Source: Vogesella oryzae
GTDB lineage: Bacteria > Pseudomonadota > Gammaproteobacteria > Burkholderiales > Chromobacteriaceae
Direction of reading: 5' to 3'
NCBI RefSeq assembly: GCF_902829295.1
Contig: NZ_CADEPL010000021.1
Location: forward strand, 52,417-116,416
DNA length: 64,000 nucleotides
A program made the position numbers and the translations under genes. This document shows positions 17,901 through 27,445 of this stretch, one piece after another. The first letter of the stretch is position 1. Every line of letters begins with the position of its first letter. The notes beneath the pieces were generated by a model that was given only the letters and a program-made list of their open reading frames with translations, did no database searches and had not been told where the DNA came from.

Positions 17901-19475
17901 ATGAAAAAGAATTTACCGGTAAGCGGTGTGGAAACCCCATTCGAAGCAGGCATCATCGTGACCCGTACCGACCTCAAGGGGGCGGTCAGCTATGCCAATG
18001 ATGCATTTGTCGCCATTTCCGGCTTCAGCCGTGAAGAGCTGCTCGGGCAAAACCACAATATCGTCCGCCATCCGGACATGCCGCCGGTACTGTTTGACGA
18101 CTTGTGGCGGACCGTGAAGAGCGGCCACTGCTGGCGCGGGCTGGTCAAAAACCGCTGCAAGAACGGCAACCATTACTGGGTAGATGCCTTCGTGGTGCCG
18201 GTAAAGGAAAAGGGGCAGATCAGCGGCTATATGTCGGTACGCAGTCCGGCCAGCCGCGATGCCATCCATGCGGCAGAGGCTCTGTACCCGCAGCTGATGC
18301 AGGGCGCCCCATTGCGCAAACCGGCGCAGCGCGGCCGCTTGCTGGCGCACTTCCAGACCCTGTACGCCGCCGGCATGACCGTGCTGGCCGGCACTTCTGC
18401 CGCGTTACTGGGCAATACCGCCGGTGTGGCCATCGCCGCGACGGCGCTGGCCGCCAGTAGTGGCTGGCTGTGGCTGGAGCAACGCCGCCGGCGCGAGCAA
18501 CGCCGCCTGCTGACCGCCTGCGCCAATATCGCCGAAGGCAAGCTGACCAATGCGCTGGCGATCGATGCCGCCGGCGAGCTGGGAGAGCTGGAAACCGCGC
18601 TGGCCTATATGCAGGTCCACCTGAAAGTGATGCTGGATGATGTGCAGCTGACCGCCCGCGAGCTGGCGGGTGACACCGACCGGATGCAGCATGCCATTGC
18701 CGATATCTACCAGCGCATGGCGGCGGGCAACAACAGCGTGCTGCAGATGAGTGCCTCCATCGAACAGCTGTCGGCCTCCATCGAGCAGGTATCGCAGAAC
18801 GCAGCCGAAACCGCCGAACTGAGCCTGCGCTCGCAGCAGCAGCTGCAGCTCGGTGCGGCAGAGATGGAGACCGCCTATCAGCGCGGCACCGCCGCCGCCG
18901 GCGCAGTGGAAAGCACCCAGGGGGTGATCACCGAGCTGACCACCGCCATCAACGGCATTACCGTGGTAACACAGACGATTCATGACATTGCCGAGCAGAC
19001 CAATCTGCTGGCACTGAATGCCGCCATCGAAGCCGCCCGCGCCGGCGAATCGGGCCGCGGCTTTGCCGTGGTGGCCGACGAGGTGCGCAAGCTGGCGGAA
19101 CGCACCAGCAGCAGCACCGATGAAATCAACACCCTGGTTGCCAATGTCCGCGGCGCGGCCGGCAGCACAGTGGACGCCATTGCCAGCATCACCACCCAGA
19201 CGCGCGCCGGCGTGGAGGCGCAGCAACGCACCAGCGTGCAGCTGCACAGCGTGCGCGGCGATGTCGGCGACGTAAACGGCATGATGCAGGAAATTGCCAG
19301 TGCCAATGCCCAGCAGTCGGCCAGCGCCACCCATCTGGCCGAACGCATGACGCATATCGCCACCCAGTTCGAAGAGTCGCACCAGCATATCGATGCGGCC
19401 AACCAGACCATCCGCGAACTGGCGCAGCAAGCCGGCAACCTCGCCAGGCTCGCCGGACATTTCGAAGTCAGCTAA
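17901..19475 (+). CDS. aer: Aer-like PAS chemoreceptor (energy taxis)
   Basis: A 524-aa methyl-accepting chemotaxis protein. An N-terminal PAS domain (about 15-125) has the Aer-type sequence [19 protein letters not shown], where E. coli Aer binds FAD, so it probably senses redox or oxygen. A short hydrophobic segment (about 165-190) gives the membrane anchor with no periplasmic domain; a HAMP-like stretch and the cytoplasmic signalling domain follow, with the hairpin tip [17 protein letters not shown]. Expression from a sigma-28 promoter and an FNR box upstream fit a receptor for oxygen or electron-acceptor taxis. The ATG at 17901 begins MKKNLPVSG. Confidence 0.9.
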   Translation: MKKNLPVSGVETPFEAGIIVTRTDLKGAVSYANDAFVAISGFSREELLGQNHNIVRHPDMPPVLFDDLWRTVKSGHCWRGLVKNRCKNGNHYWVDAFVVPVKEKGQISGYMSVRSPASRDAIHAAEALYPQLMQGAPLRKPAQRGRLLAHFQTLYAAGMTVLAGTSAALLGNTAGVAIAATALAASSGWLWLEQRRRREQRRLLTACANIAEGKLTNALAIDAAGELGELETALAYMQVHLKVMLDDVQLTARELAGDTDRMQHAIADIYQRMAAGNNSVLQMSASIEQLSASIEQVSQNAAETAELSLRSQQQLQLGAAEMETAYQRGTAAAGAVESTQGVITELTTAINGITVVTQTIHDIAEQTNLLALNAAIEAARAGESGRGFAVVADEVRKLAERTSSSTDEINTLVANVRGAAGSTVDAIASITTQTRAGVEAQQRTSVQLHSVRGDVGDVNGMMQEIASANAQQSASATHLAERMTHIATQFEESHQHIDAANQTIRELAQQAGNLARLAGHFEVS

Positions 19476-19509
19476 GCCGCGCCACCGGCCGGCCGGTGGC
19501 AAAATAAAA

Positions 19510-19533
19510 AGAAGCCGCATTTGCGGCTTCTTT
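19510..19533. terminator. Bidirectional terminator after the receptor gene
   Basis: AGAAGCCGCA (19510-19519) and TGCGGCTTCT (19522-19531) form the stem, with T residues after it on the plus strand and A-rich sequence before it (T-rich for the minus strand). It separates the receptor from the convergent REC-GGDEF gene. Confidence 0.8.
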
Positions 19534-19556
19534 GCTTGTCCGGCCCGGCGCTGCCT

Positions 19557-20552
19557 TCAGCTGGCCGGGGTGCATAGCGCGTAAAAAACCGAGCGCGCCC
19601 GGCCGGTGCCCTTGGCATCGTACAGCGCGGCATCCGCCGCCTGCAGCAGGCTGACGCCGACGCCGGCCGGCTCGTCGCTGATGTCGAACGGTATGGCGAC
19701 AATCTCATCGGACAGGCTGGCCGCGCACGGCCCCAGACTGGCACAACCGATCGACACGGTGACATGGCTGGCCACCGACGATGCCTGGTGTGGCAACGCC
19801 AGCTGCGCCACCGCCTGCAGCATGTCTGCCGCCAGCTGCTGCGCACCCTCCAGTGCGGTTTCCGGCAGCAGCACCACAAACTCCTCGCCGCCATAGCGGG
19901 CCACCAGATCGGCCGGCCGCTTCACCGTCGCCGCCAGAACCTGCGCGACCGAACGCAAGGCGCTGTCGCCTTGCAGGTGGCCGTAGCAGTCGTTGTAAGC
20001 CTTGAAGTGGTCGACATCCACCATCATCACGCTGAGCGGCTGCTGCTTGCGCTGCGAGCGCGCCCACTCCTTGGGCAGCGTCTCGTCGAACACGCGCCGG
20101 TTGGCCACCCCGGTAAGGCCATCGAGAAAGGCCAGCCGCTTGAGCTGGTCGCGAGCCAGCTTGAAGCTCAGGTGATTGTTCACCCGTGCGGCCAGAATCG
20201 CCGGCCTGATCGGCTTGGTAATAAAGTCGGCCGCGCCCAGCGCCAGGCCGGTGGCCTCCATCGACTCTTCGCTGTGGCTGGTAACAAAGATCACCGGCAC
20301 ATCACTCAGCAGCGGGTCGTGCTTCATCTCCTCGCAGACCTGGAAGCCGCTCATGCCGGGCATCTCGGCATCCAGCAAAATCAGGTCTGGCACGTCTTCG
20401 CGCGCCAGACGCAAGGCATCCTCGCCACTGGTGGCAAACTGCACCTGCCCCAGAGGCAGCAGTGTTTTTGCCATCAGGTGGATCACGTTGGTATCGTCAT
20501 CCACCAGCAAAAGGCGTGGCCGTTTATTGGCGGCCGGCACAATATCGAGCAT
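19557..20552 (-). CDS. Response regulator with diguanylate cyclase output (REC-GGDEF)
   Basis: A 331-aa cytoplasmic regulator. The receiver domain (about 12-130) has the acidic pocket LLVDDD, the phosphorylated Asp in LILLDAEMPGMSG, the Thr/Ser in VIFVTSHS and the Lys in FITKPI. The GGDEF domain (about 165-325) has an intact active site YGGEEFVVLL and an inhibitory RxxD site (RPAD) five residues before it, so it should make cyclic-di-GMP with product inhibition. Its start is 23 bp after the stop of the hybrid kinase gene upstream, so the kinase and regulator form one operon and are probably a phosphorelay pair. Confidence 0.9.
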   Translation of the reverse strand: MLDIVPAANKRPRLLLVDDDTNVIHLMAKTLLPLGQVQFATSGEDALRLAREDVPDLILLDAEMPGMSGFQVCEEMKHDPLLSDVPVIFVTSHSEESMEATGLALGAADFITKPIRPAILAARVNNHLSFKLARDQLKRLAFLDGLTGVANRRVFDETLPKEWARSQRKQQPLSVMMVDVDHFKAYNDCYGHLQGDSALRSVAQVLAATVKRPADLVARYGGEEFVVLLPETALEGAQQLAADMLQAVAQLALPHQASSVASHVTVSIGCASLGPCAASLSDEIVAIPFDISDEPAGVGVSLLQAADAALYDAKGTGRARSVFYALCTPAS

Positions 20553-20575
20553 GGTTGGCAGTCATCACGCTGTCG

Positions 20576-23500
20576 TCAGACAGCTCTTGTCGCGGTAAAA
20601 GACATGGTCTGCATCAACTGCAGCCCGGCAGTAAAATCGAGTTTTTCCAGCGCCGCCGCCAGGCGGGCAACACGGTCAGCACCAAACTGCTCGCGCAGCG
20701 CCGGCAGCATGCCTTCGAACAGGGGCAGCGCCGCCAGATCCTGCTGGCGCAGCATAGCCTGCAATTGCTCCCAGTGCATCTGGTCAAGAGGGTCGACATG
20801 TTGGCCGTGGTTATGAGCCGCCCGCTCGGAGACTTCCTGCAGGAGCTGCCGTGCCGCTTGTTCCAGCTCCCGCAGCGCCTGTCGCACCGCCTGCAGTGCG
20901 GCGGCCTCCGCCGGAATGTCGATAGTGGTGCCAGCCAGCAAGGCTTCGGCCTGCGCCGCCAGTTCCTGCACCTCGCTGGCCCCCACCGTTGCGGCACTGC
21001 CGCGCAGCTTGTGCATGCGCGCCCGCAGCATGTCGCGGGCGGCGGCGTCCTGCGGCGCGTCCGGCACCGAATCCGGCGCGAACTCGTCCAGCAAATGCCG
21101 CAACAGCCGCGGGAACAGCTCGACATCGTAGTTGAGCCGCTGGGCGGCCTGCTGATTGTCGATCCCCGCCACCTCCGGCCACGCGGCGCGGTGCTGCTCG
21201 CGATATTTCTCGCCGTTGGCGACCGGCAGCAGCCTGCCGCTGGCCTGCTCGATGGCGGCACGCACGGCACGGAACAAGGTTGCCGGCTCCAGCGGCTTGC
21301 TGAGGAAACCATTCATGCCCACCGCCAGGGCACGCGCCCGCTCCTCGCTGTGCGCGCTGGCAGTCAGCGCCAGTACCGGCAGGGTAGTCAGGCCAAGCTC
21401 CTGGCGCAGACGTCGCGTCGCTTCCAGCCCATCCATCTCCGGCATCTGCACATCCATCAGCACCAGATCGATCGTGCCGGCGGCCTCCCGCAGGCACTGC
21501 AGCGCCTGCAGGCCGTTGTACGCCAGCGTCACGATAGCGCCTTCCGACTCCAGCAACCTGCGGCCAACGTCGAGATTGATTTCGCTGTCATCAACCAGCA
21601 GCACGCGTAGCTGCGGCAAACACAGCAGCACGCCGTTGCCCAGCTGCGTGGCCCGCCCCAGCCGGGTACCACTGCCATCGTGGCCTTTCATGACGTTGTT
21701 CAAGGCATTGAACAGCTCGGCCGCATGTACCGGCTTGGTGAGGATATCCCCGGCCAGATGGCGGTAATCCAGCTGCCGGATCGCCTGTCGCTCGTGCATG
21801 CTCACCACCAGCGCCGCCGGCAACGGCTGTGGCCCCCAGCCCTGCTCCAGAGCCGCCAGGGTATCCAGACCATCCATGTCCGGCATTTGCCAGTCGACGA
21901 TCAGCGCCTCCGGCAAGTCCTGCCCCTGCTGCCGGCGCTGTGCGGCCAACTGCAGCAGCTCCTTGCCCGACGACAGCGCCTGGGCCTGCCAGCCCAGACT
22001 CTGGGCTATCGCCAGCAGCGCCAGACGATCGGCCGGATTGTCATCCACGATCACAACATCCAGCGGCGTGGTGGCCGGCACGGCCTGCGGTGCCGACTGC
22101 CCTACCAGCGAGAACGGGAGCCAGAACCAGAAGCGGCTGCCCTGTCCCAGGGTGCTTTCCACGCCGATTTCGCCGCCCATCATTTCCACCAGCCGCTTGG
22201 CAATGGACAGCCCCAGCCCGGTACCGCCAAAGCGCCGCGTGGTCGAGGCATCGGCCTGGCTGAAGGGCTTGAACAGCGCCGCCAGCACCTCCGGCCCCAT
22301 GCCGATGCCGGTATCGCTCACCGCGATATTCAGGTACACCGCATCCTGGTCTGGCACCGGCTGCCATTTTGCGGCCAACACCACACTGCCGCTGGCGGTG
22401 AACTTCAAGGCATTGCCCAGCAGATTGACCAGCACCTGCCGCAATCGCAAGGCATCGCCGGACAGCAAGTCCGGCAAACCGTCTTGCGCCTGCAGCTGCA
22501 ACGCCACACCCTTTTGCCGCGCCTGGGTCTGGAACATGTCCATGGCGGTCTGCAATACTTCGGACAGCGAGAACGGGCTCTCCTCCACTTCCAGCCGCCC
22601 GGCCTCGATCTTGGAGTAGTCCAGCACATCGTTGATGATGCCGAGCAGCGCCTGTCCCGATTGCTGCAGCTTGCCCAGCAGTTGCTGCTGCTCGGCATCC
22701 AGCTCGGTCTGCTCCAGCAGGTAGGCAAGGCCGATCATCGCGTTCATCGGCGTGCGCAGTTCGTGGCTGATGGTGGACACGAACTCGTCCTTCATGCGCT
22801 CGACCCGCCGGCGCTCGGTTATGTCCTGGGCAATGCCCAGATAGCCGCTGATCTCGCCCGCCGCATCACGCATGGTGGTCACCACCAGCGACACCGGGAA
22901 ACGGCTGCCGTCGCGGCGGACATAAGTCCACTCGCGGGTTTCCGCCCCCTGTTGTTCGGCGATGTGCACAAAGGTGCGGAAGCCTTCGATAGCCTGGCCG
23001 TACTCCTTGCTCAGTTCCTGGCTGCGTGCCGCGACTTCTTCCGCCACGTGGATCACGGCCGGCGTCTGCTTGCCGACCATGTCGGCTGCCGACCAGCCCA
23101 GCAGGTGCTCGGCGCCGGCGTTGAAAATGCGGATCACCCCATCGCGGTCGGTCGCGATGATGGAAATCTCCGAGGCGGCTCGCAGCACATCGCCCAATAG
23201 TGCGGCCAGCCGCGCCGACTCTTGCTGCGCCAGTTTCAGCGACGTGACGTCATGCACAATCACATAGAAGCCACGCACTTCACCATCGACCACGTCCGGC
23301 AGATAGTTGGCCAGCGAATAGCGGCTGCGGCCCGACGGGTGCGGGATCTCCCGCTCGAACACCTGCACCTGCCCTTGCAGCGCCGCCTCGACATAAGGAC
23401 GGTTTTTCTCGAACAGCACCGGTCCCAGCAGGTCTTGCAGCCGGGTGCCCGGCAAGGCATCGGCATCACAACCGAACCAGTCCGAGTACGCATGGTTGGC

Positions 23501-25069
23501 AACCCGGTTGACCAGGTTTTTGTCCCAGTAGCCGATCATCGACGGCAAGGCATTGATCACCTGCGCCAGGTCATGCCGCGCCGCCTCCAGCGAGGCGGTA
23601 CGCTCGCGCACCTGTTGCTCCAGCAGGTCGTTGAATTCCAGCAGCTGCCGTTCCCGCGCCTTGCGCTTGGCGATATCGCGGATGAACTTGGCCACCCCGA
23701 TCACCTTGCCCTGCGCATCACGCATTGCGGCCAACGTCACCGACACATCCAGCATGCTGCCATCGCGACAACGGCGCTGGGCATCAAACGGCGCCACCCA
23801 CTCCCCGTTTGACAGGCGTGTGAGCAAGGCCTGCTCCTCGCCGCCTTCTCCCGCCGGCAGCAACAACTCCGCCACCGGGCGGCCCAGCGCCTCCGCCGCG
23901 CTGTAGCCGAACAGCTTTTCCGCCGCCTCGTTCCAGAAGATCACCCGGCCAGCCATGTCCTCGCCGACGATGGCGTCGCTGGCATGCTTCACGATGGTGG
24001 CCAGACGAGCCTGCTCGCGCTGAACCAGCGCCTGACCGGACTTGCCCTCCCGCCACTGGATGTAGATCAGGCTCAGCAGCAGCGTCAGCGCCAATCCCAG
24101 CACCAGCACCTTGGCAGGCGGGGTTTGCTGCAGGCTGGCGGCAAACGCCGGGTGCGCCAGCACCTCGATGGACCATTGCCGCCCCATTACCTGGCGCGCC
24201 AGCGCGTAACGCGCCAATACCGGCGTGCCGGCATGCGCCGCCGTGGAGTCGAAGAACACCTCCGCTGGCTTGCCGTCTTGCAGATCGCTGAAACGCAGGG
24301 TCAGGCTGCCGTCTGCCGGTTGCAGACCCTGCAGGACACTGCCCATCGACAAGGGCGCATACGACCAGCCCAGCAGCGCGGTTTCACGCTGTGCGGCAGT
24401 CGCCAGCGGCATGCCCGGGCGGAAAATCGGTTGCAGCATCAGGAAAGACTGCTGGCGCTGTGCCGTGGCCTGCACCAGGGTGATGGGTCCGGTCAGCGCC
24501 GGCATGCCGCTGCGCATCGCGCGCTCGGCCGCTTCCCGCCGGTGCGCTTCGGAGGCCACGTCCAGCCCGACCGCGGTGCGGTTCTGCGCCACCGGCTCGA
24601 TGTACTGGATGATGTAGCTGTCACCCGGATGCGGGTTAAGAAGGCGGGGTGTAAAGTCCGGCGCGCCATCGGCACGGGCACGCGCGACAAAGCTGTCCTG
24701 CATGCCGGCCGGCACGCGCCGGATCAGGCCAAAACCGCGGGCGCCGGGAAAACGGCTGGCGATGTCGCGTTGCTCGCTGTAACGGCGGAACTGCTCGCGG
24801 CTGATTCCCCACTCGCCCAGCGTCAGTACCATGGCGCGGACATCCTGCAGCCCGTGCTGCATGTTTTGCAGCCGGGCAATCGCCTGGTCGGCAAGGACCT
24901 GGGCACGCTGTTCCAGCGCCCGCTGCAAGTGCTGCTGGTTATCGCGCGCCTGCAACAGGAACAACACAATGCTCAGCAGCGTGCCGCCAAGCAAGATAAG
25001 CAGTGCTCTGCTCAACACAGGCAGACGCTGCCGGCCTGCCGCCACCCAACCAGGTTTTTTCAATGCCAT
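20576..25069 (-). CDS. CHASE-PAS hybrid histidine kinase with two receivers and an HPt domain
   Basis: A 1497-aa inner-membrane sensor. Order of parts (approximate): membrane helix 20-40, periplasmic CHASE domain 60-290 (GARGFGLIRRVP), membrane helix 320-337, three PAS domains (353-475, 510-625, 640-775), HisKA with FVSTISHELRTPMN (phosphorylated His), HATPase with NLLGNALKF, receiver 1 (Asp in IVDWQMPDMDG), receiver 2 (Asp in LMDVQMPEMDG), and C-terminal HPt with HKLRGSAATVG. This BarA-like layout allows an internal phosphorelay ending on HPt, which could pass phosphate to the REC-GGDEF protein encoded just downstream. CHASE domains bind small extracellular molecules; the ligand is unknown. 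I chose ATG at 25069; a TTG at 25120 would add 17 residues. Confidence 0.9.
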   Translation of the reverse strand: MALKKPGWVAAGRQRLPVLSRALLILLGGTLLSIVLFLLQARDNQQHLQRALEQRAQVLADQAIARLQNMQHGLQDVRAMVLTLGEWGISREQFRRYSEQRDIASRFPGARGFGLIRRVPAGMQDSFVARARADGAPDFTPRLLNPHPGDSYIIQYIEPVAQNRTAVGLDVASEAHRREAAERAMRSGMPALTGPITLVQATAQRQQSFLMLQPIFRPGMPLATAAQRETALLGWSYAPLSMGSVLQGLQPADGSLTLRFSDLQDGKPAEVFFDSTAAHAGTPVLARYALARQVMGRQWSIEVLAHPAFAASLQQTPPAKVLVLGLALTLLLSLIYIQWREGKSGQALVQREQARLATIVKHASDAIVGEDMAGRVIFWNEAAEKLFGYSAAEALGRPVAELLLPAGEGGEEQALLTRLSNGEWVAPFDAQRRCRDGSMLDVSVTLAAMRDAQGKVIGVAKFIRDIAKRKARERQLLEFNDLLEQQVRERTASLEAARHDLAQVINALPSMIGYWDKNLVNRVANHAYSDWFGCDADALPGTRLQDLLGPVLFEKNRPYVEAALQGQVQVFEREIPHPSGRSRYSLANYLPDVVDGEVRGFYVIVHDVTSLKLAQQESARLAALLGDVLRAASEISIIATDRDGVIRIFNAGAEHLLGWSAADMVGKQTPAVIHVAEEVAARSQELSKEYGQAIEGFRTFVHIAEQQGAETREWTYVRRDGSRFPVSLVVTTMRDAAGEISGYLGIAQDITERRRVERMKDEFVSTISHELRTPMNAMIGLAYLLEQTELDAEQQQLLGKLQQSGQALLGIINDVLDYSKIEAGRLEVEESPFSLSEVLQTAMDMFQTQARQKGVALQLQAQDGLPDLLSGDALRLRQVLVNLLGNALKFTASGSVVLAAKWQPVPDQDAVYLNIAVSDTGIGMGPEVLAALFKPFSQADASTTRRFGGTGLGLSIAKRLVEMMGGEIGVESTLGQGSRFWFWLPFSLVGQSAPQAVPATTPLDVVIVDDNPADRLALLAIAQSLGWQAQALSSGKELLQLAAQRRQQGQDLPEALIVDWQMPDMDGLDTLAALEQGWGPQPLPAALVVSMHERQAIRQLDYRHLAGDILTKPVHAAELFNALNNVMKGHDGSGTRLGRATQLGNGVLLCLPQLRVLLVDDSEINLDVGRRLLESEGAIVTLAYNGLQALQCLREAAGTIDLVLMDVQMPEMDGLEATRRLRQELGLTTLPVLALTASAHSEERARALAVGMNGFLSKPLEPATLFRAVRAAIEQASGRLLPVANGEKYREQHRAAWPEVAGIDNQQAAQRLNYDVELFPRLLRHLLDEFAPDSVPDAPQDAAARDMLRARMHKLRGSAATVGASEVQELAAQAEALLAGTTIDIPAEAAALQAVRQALRELEQAARQLLQEVSERAAHNHGQHVDPLDQMHWEQLQAMLRQQDLAALPLFEGMLPALREQFGADRVARLAAALEKLDFTAGLQLMQTMSFTATRAV

Positions 25070-25320
25070 CGCTACGTTCACCCACCTTGCCCGGAGCAAG
25101 TCATCCAATGCCAATGACAATCACGGCCGCTGGCCTGATTTAACCATCACAGCGCGGCTTAGCCTACTCTCCATTCGGCCTAGTGGTAGCGGCATGGCGA
25201 TGTCGCGGCCAAGCTGTTGTAGCGGCGACAGTGCGGCCAACGTGGTACGACAGGAAGACAGCAAGGGAAACGGGGTGGCGGGGAAACCGCCAGCAGGCAG
25301 GACGACAGATCAGGCGCGGC

Positions 25321-26262
25321 TCAGGATGGCTGTCGCCACTGCGCCACCAGGGTATCCAGCTCGGCCAGATCACGCACATGACAGACCTGCGGCGGCAAGG
25401 CCGGCAGCTGGCGGCAGCCGCCGCCCCCGACCCACAGCTGCGCCTGCGGCGGCAGTTGCGACGCCAGCTGCGTCAGATCGCTGCCCACACTGCCCTCGTA
25501 GGACGGCGAGAACGACAGCACCACCACATCCACCGCATGCTTGCCGGCGGCCTGCACGATGTCGCCCAGCGGCATCTGCGCGCCAAAGGCAATGGTGTCG
25601 CAGCCTTGCAGCCGCAGCAGTGTCTCCACCATCAGCAGGCCCAGCACATGCTGCTCGCCAGGACAAGTGGTCAGCATCACCCGCGGGCTTTGCCGCCCGG
25701 CCGGCACGGCCGACAGCGACTCGCGAATGACGCGGGTGACTTCCTCCGAATACAGGTGTTCTTCGTAGACCTGCAATTCGCCGCGCAGCCAGGCATCGCC
25801 GACCAGCCGGTTGGCCGCCGGCAGAAACTCCTGCACAAAGCGCCGCAAGCCCAGCTCCAGCAGCTGATGGCGCAGATATTCGCGCACCGCGGCCGCCACA
25901 TGTCCCTGCAGCACAGGCACCAGCTGGCTGCAACTGGCGGGTACCTCCAGCTGCGGCGTGTGCTGCTCGGTCAGCGCCTGCAAGGCCGCCAGCTCCAGCC
26001 GCACCAGCTTGCCCGGGCGGAAACCGAGATCGAGCAGCCGGCTGATCAAGCGCAGTTTGGCGACTTCGGCCGCCGAATACTGCCGGTCGCCGGCGGCATC
26101 GCGCTGCGGCTGCGGAAAGCCGTAGCGACGCTCCCACATGCGCAGCAAATCCTTGGGGATGCCGGTGTCGCGCTCGACGGCGGCAATGGGCAATCCGGCA
26201 GGGGTGGGCGTGGTGGCGGCAGACATGGCAGAGGCAGCGGGTAAATGGCCGAAGGCCGGCAT
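25321..26262 (-). CDS. MerR-type B12-binding transcriptional regulator (CarH/LitR family)
   Basis: A 313-aa regulator, last gene of the lipid operon. The N-terminal MerR winged helix (about 22-90) has TGIPKDLLRMWERRYGFP. The C-terminal half is a cobalamin-binding module: helical bundle with W158-x9-E168-H169, the cap motif of light-sensing CarH, and E203-x-H205-x2-G208, the lower-ligand motif that places His on cobalt. CarH proteins bind adenosylcobalamin and repress as tetramers in the dark; light breaks the cofactor. In Thermus CarH a His next to that Trp becomes the second cobalt ligand after light; here the position is Leu159. The start overlaps the previous stop (TAATG). A CarH-like operator stands at the operon promoter, so autoregulation is likely. 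Confidence 0.85.
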   Translation of the reverse strand: MPAFGHLPAASAMSAATTPTPAGLPIAAVERDTGIPKDLLRMWERRYGFPQPQRDAAGDRQYSAAEVAKLRLISRLLDLGFRPGKLVRLELAALQALTEQHTPQLEVPASCSQLVPVLQGHVAAAVREYLRHQLLELGLRRFVQEFLPAANRLVGDAWLRGELQVYEEHLYSEEVTRVIRESLSAVPAGRQSPRVMLTTCPGEQHVLGLLMVETLLRLQGCDTIAFGAQMPLGDIVQAAGKHAVDVVVLSFSPSYEGSVGSDLTQLASQLPPQAQLWVGGGGCRQLPALPPQVCHVRDLAELDTLVAQWRQPS

Positions 26263-26675
26263 TATGCCATGCGCCGCTTGAGGCGGCGCAGCAGCCAGCC
26301 CAGCACCGGCAATTGTTCATACACGCCGGCGGCGGCGTCCCAGTAGTCGCAGTGTTCGCAGATCAGTCCGGCGGCATCCAGCCGCAATAGCGTACCGCCG
26401 TGGATCTGCTGCTGGCGGCCGTTGAGGGCAAAACAGAAATCCCAGGTGACGAATGCGCTGCTGTCCTGCTGCAGCACCTCGCCGATGACGAAACGTGGCT
26501 GCGTCAGGGTATCGAACATGCGCGCATACACCGCCTGGATCGCCGCGCGGCCGCGCAGGGCGTGAAACGGATCCTGAAAGCTGGCATCGGCGGCATATAC
26601 CTGGTCGATCTGCGCCAGCGTGGCCGGCGACAGCTTGGCGAAGCAGTCCAGGTGGCGGGCAAGCATCGGATTCAT
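26262..26675 (-). CDS. NTF2/SnoaL-like protein
   Basis: A 137-aa protein of the NTF2-like fold (limonene-epoxide hydrolase/SnoaL group), recognised by the pattern ADASFQDPFHALRGRAAI near residues 30-46 and the strand GGTLLRLDAAGLICEHCDYWD near the C-terminus. No catalytic role can be assigned. It is the eighth gene of the operon; its start overlaps the end of the dehydrogenase gene (ATGA), and its stop overlaps the regulator start. Proteins of this type are regular members of LitR/CarH and photo-oxidative stress gene clusters. Confidence 0.75.
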   Translation of the reverse strand: MNPMLARHLDCFAKLSPATLAQIDQVYAADASFQDPFHALRGRAAIQAVYARMFDTLTQPRFVIGEVLQQDSSAFVTWDFCFALNGRQQQIHGGTLLRLDAAGLICEHCDYWDAAAGVYEQLPVLGWLLRRLKRRMA

Positions 26676-27445
26676 AAGCCGGTAACCTTGTGAGCCAGCC
26701 AGAAATACAGCCGGTAGGGCAAATGTGACGCCAGCTTCAGCAGCAGGCTGAAGCGGCGCGGGAAGTGGATGTCGAAGTCGCCGCGCGCCAGACCGGCCAG
26801 CATGGCGCTGGCGGCCTGCTCGGGCGAAATCAGCGCCGGCATGGCAAAGTCGTTCTGCGCGGTAAGCCGCGTGTCGACAAAGCCCGGGTTGACCACATGC
26901 ACGCCGATGCCGTGCGGCCGCAAGTCCAGGAACAGGCTCTGGGCAAAGTGGTTCACCGCCGCCTTGGTGGCGCCGTACACCAGCGCGTTGGGCATGCCGC
27001 CCCAGCCGGCGACACTGGCCACCAGCGCGATGCTGCCGTGCCGCTGCCGCAGCAGGGTCGGCATCACCGCGGCGGTGCCGTACATCACTCCCAGCAGGTT
27101 GACCTCCACCATCTGTCGCGCCAGCTGGGGTGTCAGCTGCCAGGCACGCACCGCGCGGTAATCGCCAGCCAGCATCACCACCAGATCGATACGCGGCCAA
27201 CGTTGCAGTAGTTGGCCGCAAGCCTGCTGCCAGTCCTGCTCGCGGGTGACATCCAGCGGCAGCACCAGGCAATGCGCATCGTCGCCAGCCACCGCGCGCA
27301 GCGCGTCCTCGCTGCGTCCGGAAAGGGCCAGCATCGCGCCGGCAGCCCGCAGCTGGCGTGCCAGCGCGGCGCCAATGCCATGGCCGGCGCCGATCAGCCA
27401 CACATGCTGGCCCTGCCAGTCGCGCAAGCGGGGATTGAGGCTCAT
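26672..27445 (-). CDS. Short-chain dehydrogenase/reductase
   Basis: A 257-aa Rossmann-fold oxidoreductase. The cofactor motif is LIGAGHGIGAALA (a TGxxxGIG variant), and the catalytic Ser-Tyr-Lys set is in LVASVAGWGG and VYGATKAAVNHFAQSL. The segment HVVNPGFVDTRLT is the usual post-catalytic turn. The C-terminus (RRFSLLLKLASHLPYRLYFW) is hydrophobic and basic, suggesting membrane contact. Substrate unknown; a lipid or fatty-acid derivative would fit the operon. Starts with ATGA overlapping the DUF3833 gene. Confidence 0.85.
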   Translation of the reverse strand: MSLNPRLRDWQGQHVWLIGAGHGIGAALARQLRAAGAMLALSGRSEDALRAVAGDDAHCLVLPLDVTREQDWQQACGQLLQRWPRIDLVVMLAGDYRAVRAWQLTPQLARQMVEVNLLGVMYGTAAVMPTLLRQRHGSIALVASVAGWGGMPNALVYGATKAAVNHFAQSLFLDLRPHGIGVHVVNPGFVDTRLTAQNDFAMPALISPEQAASAMLAGLARGDFDIHFPRRFSLLLKLASHLPYRLYFWLAHKVTGL

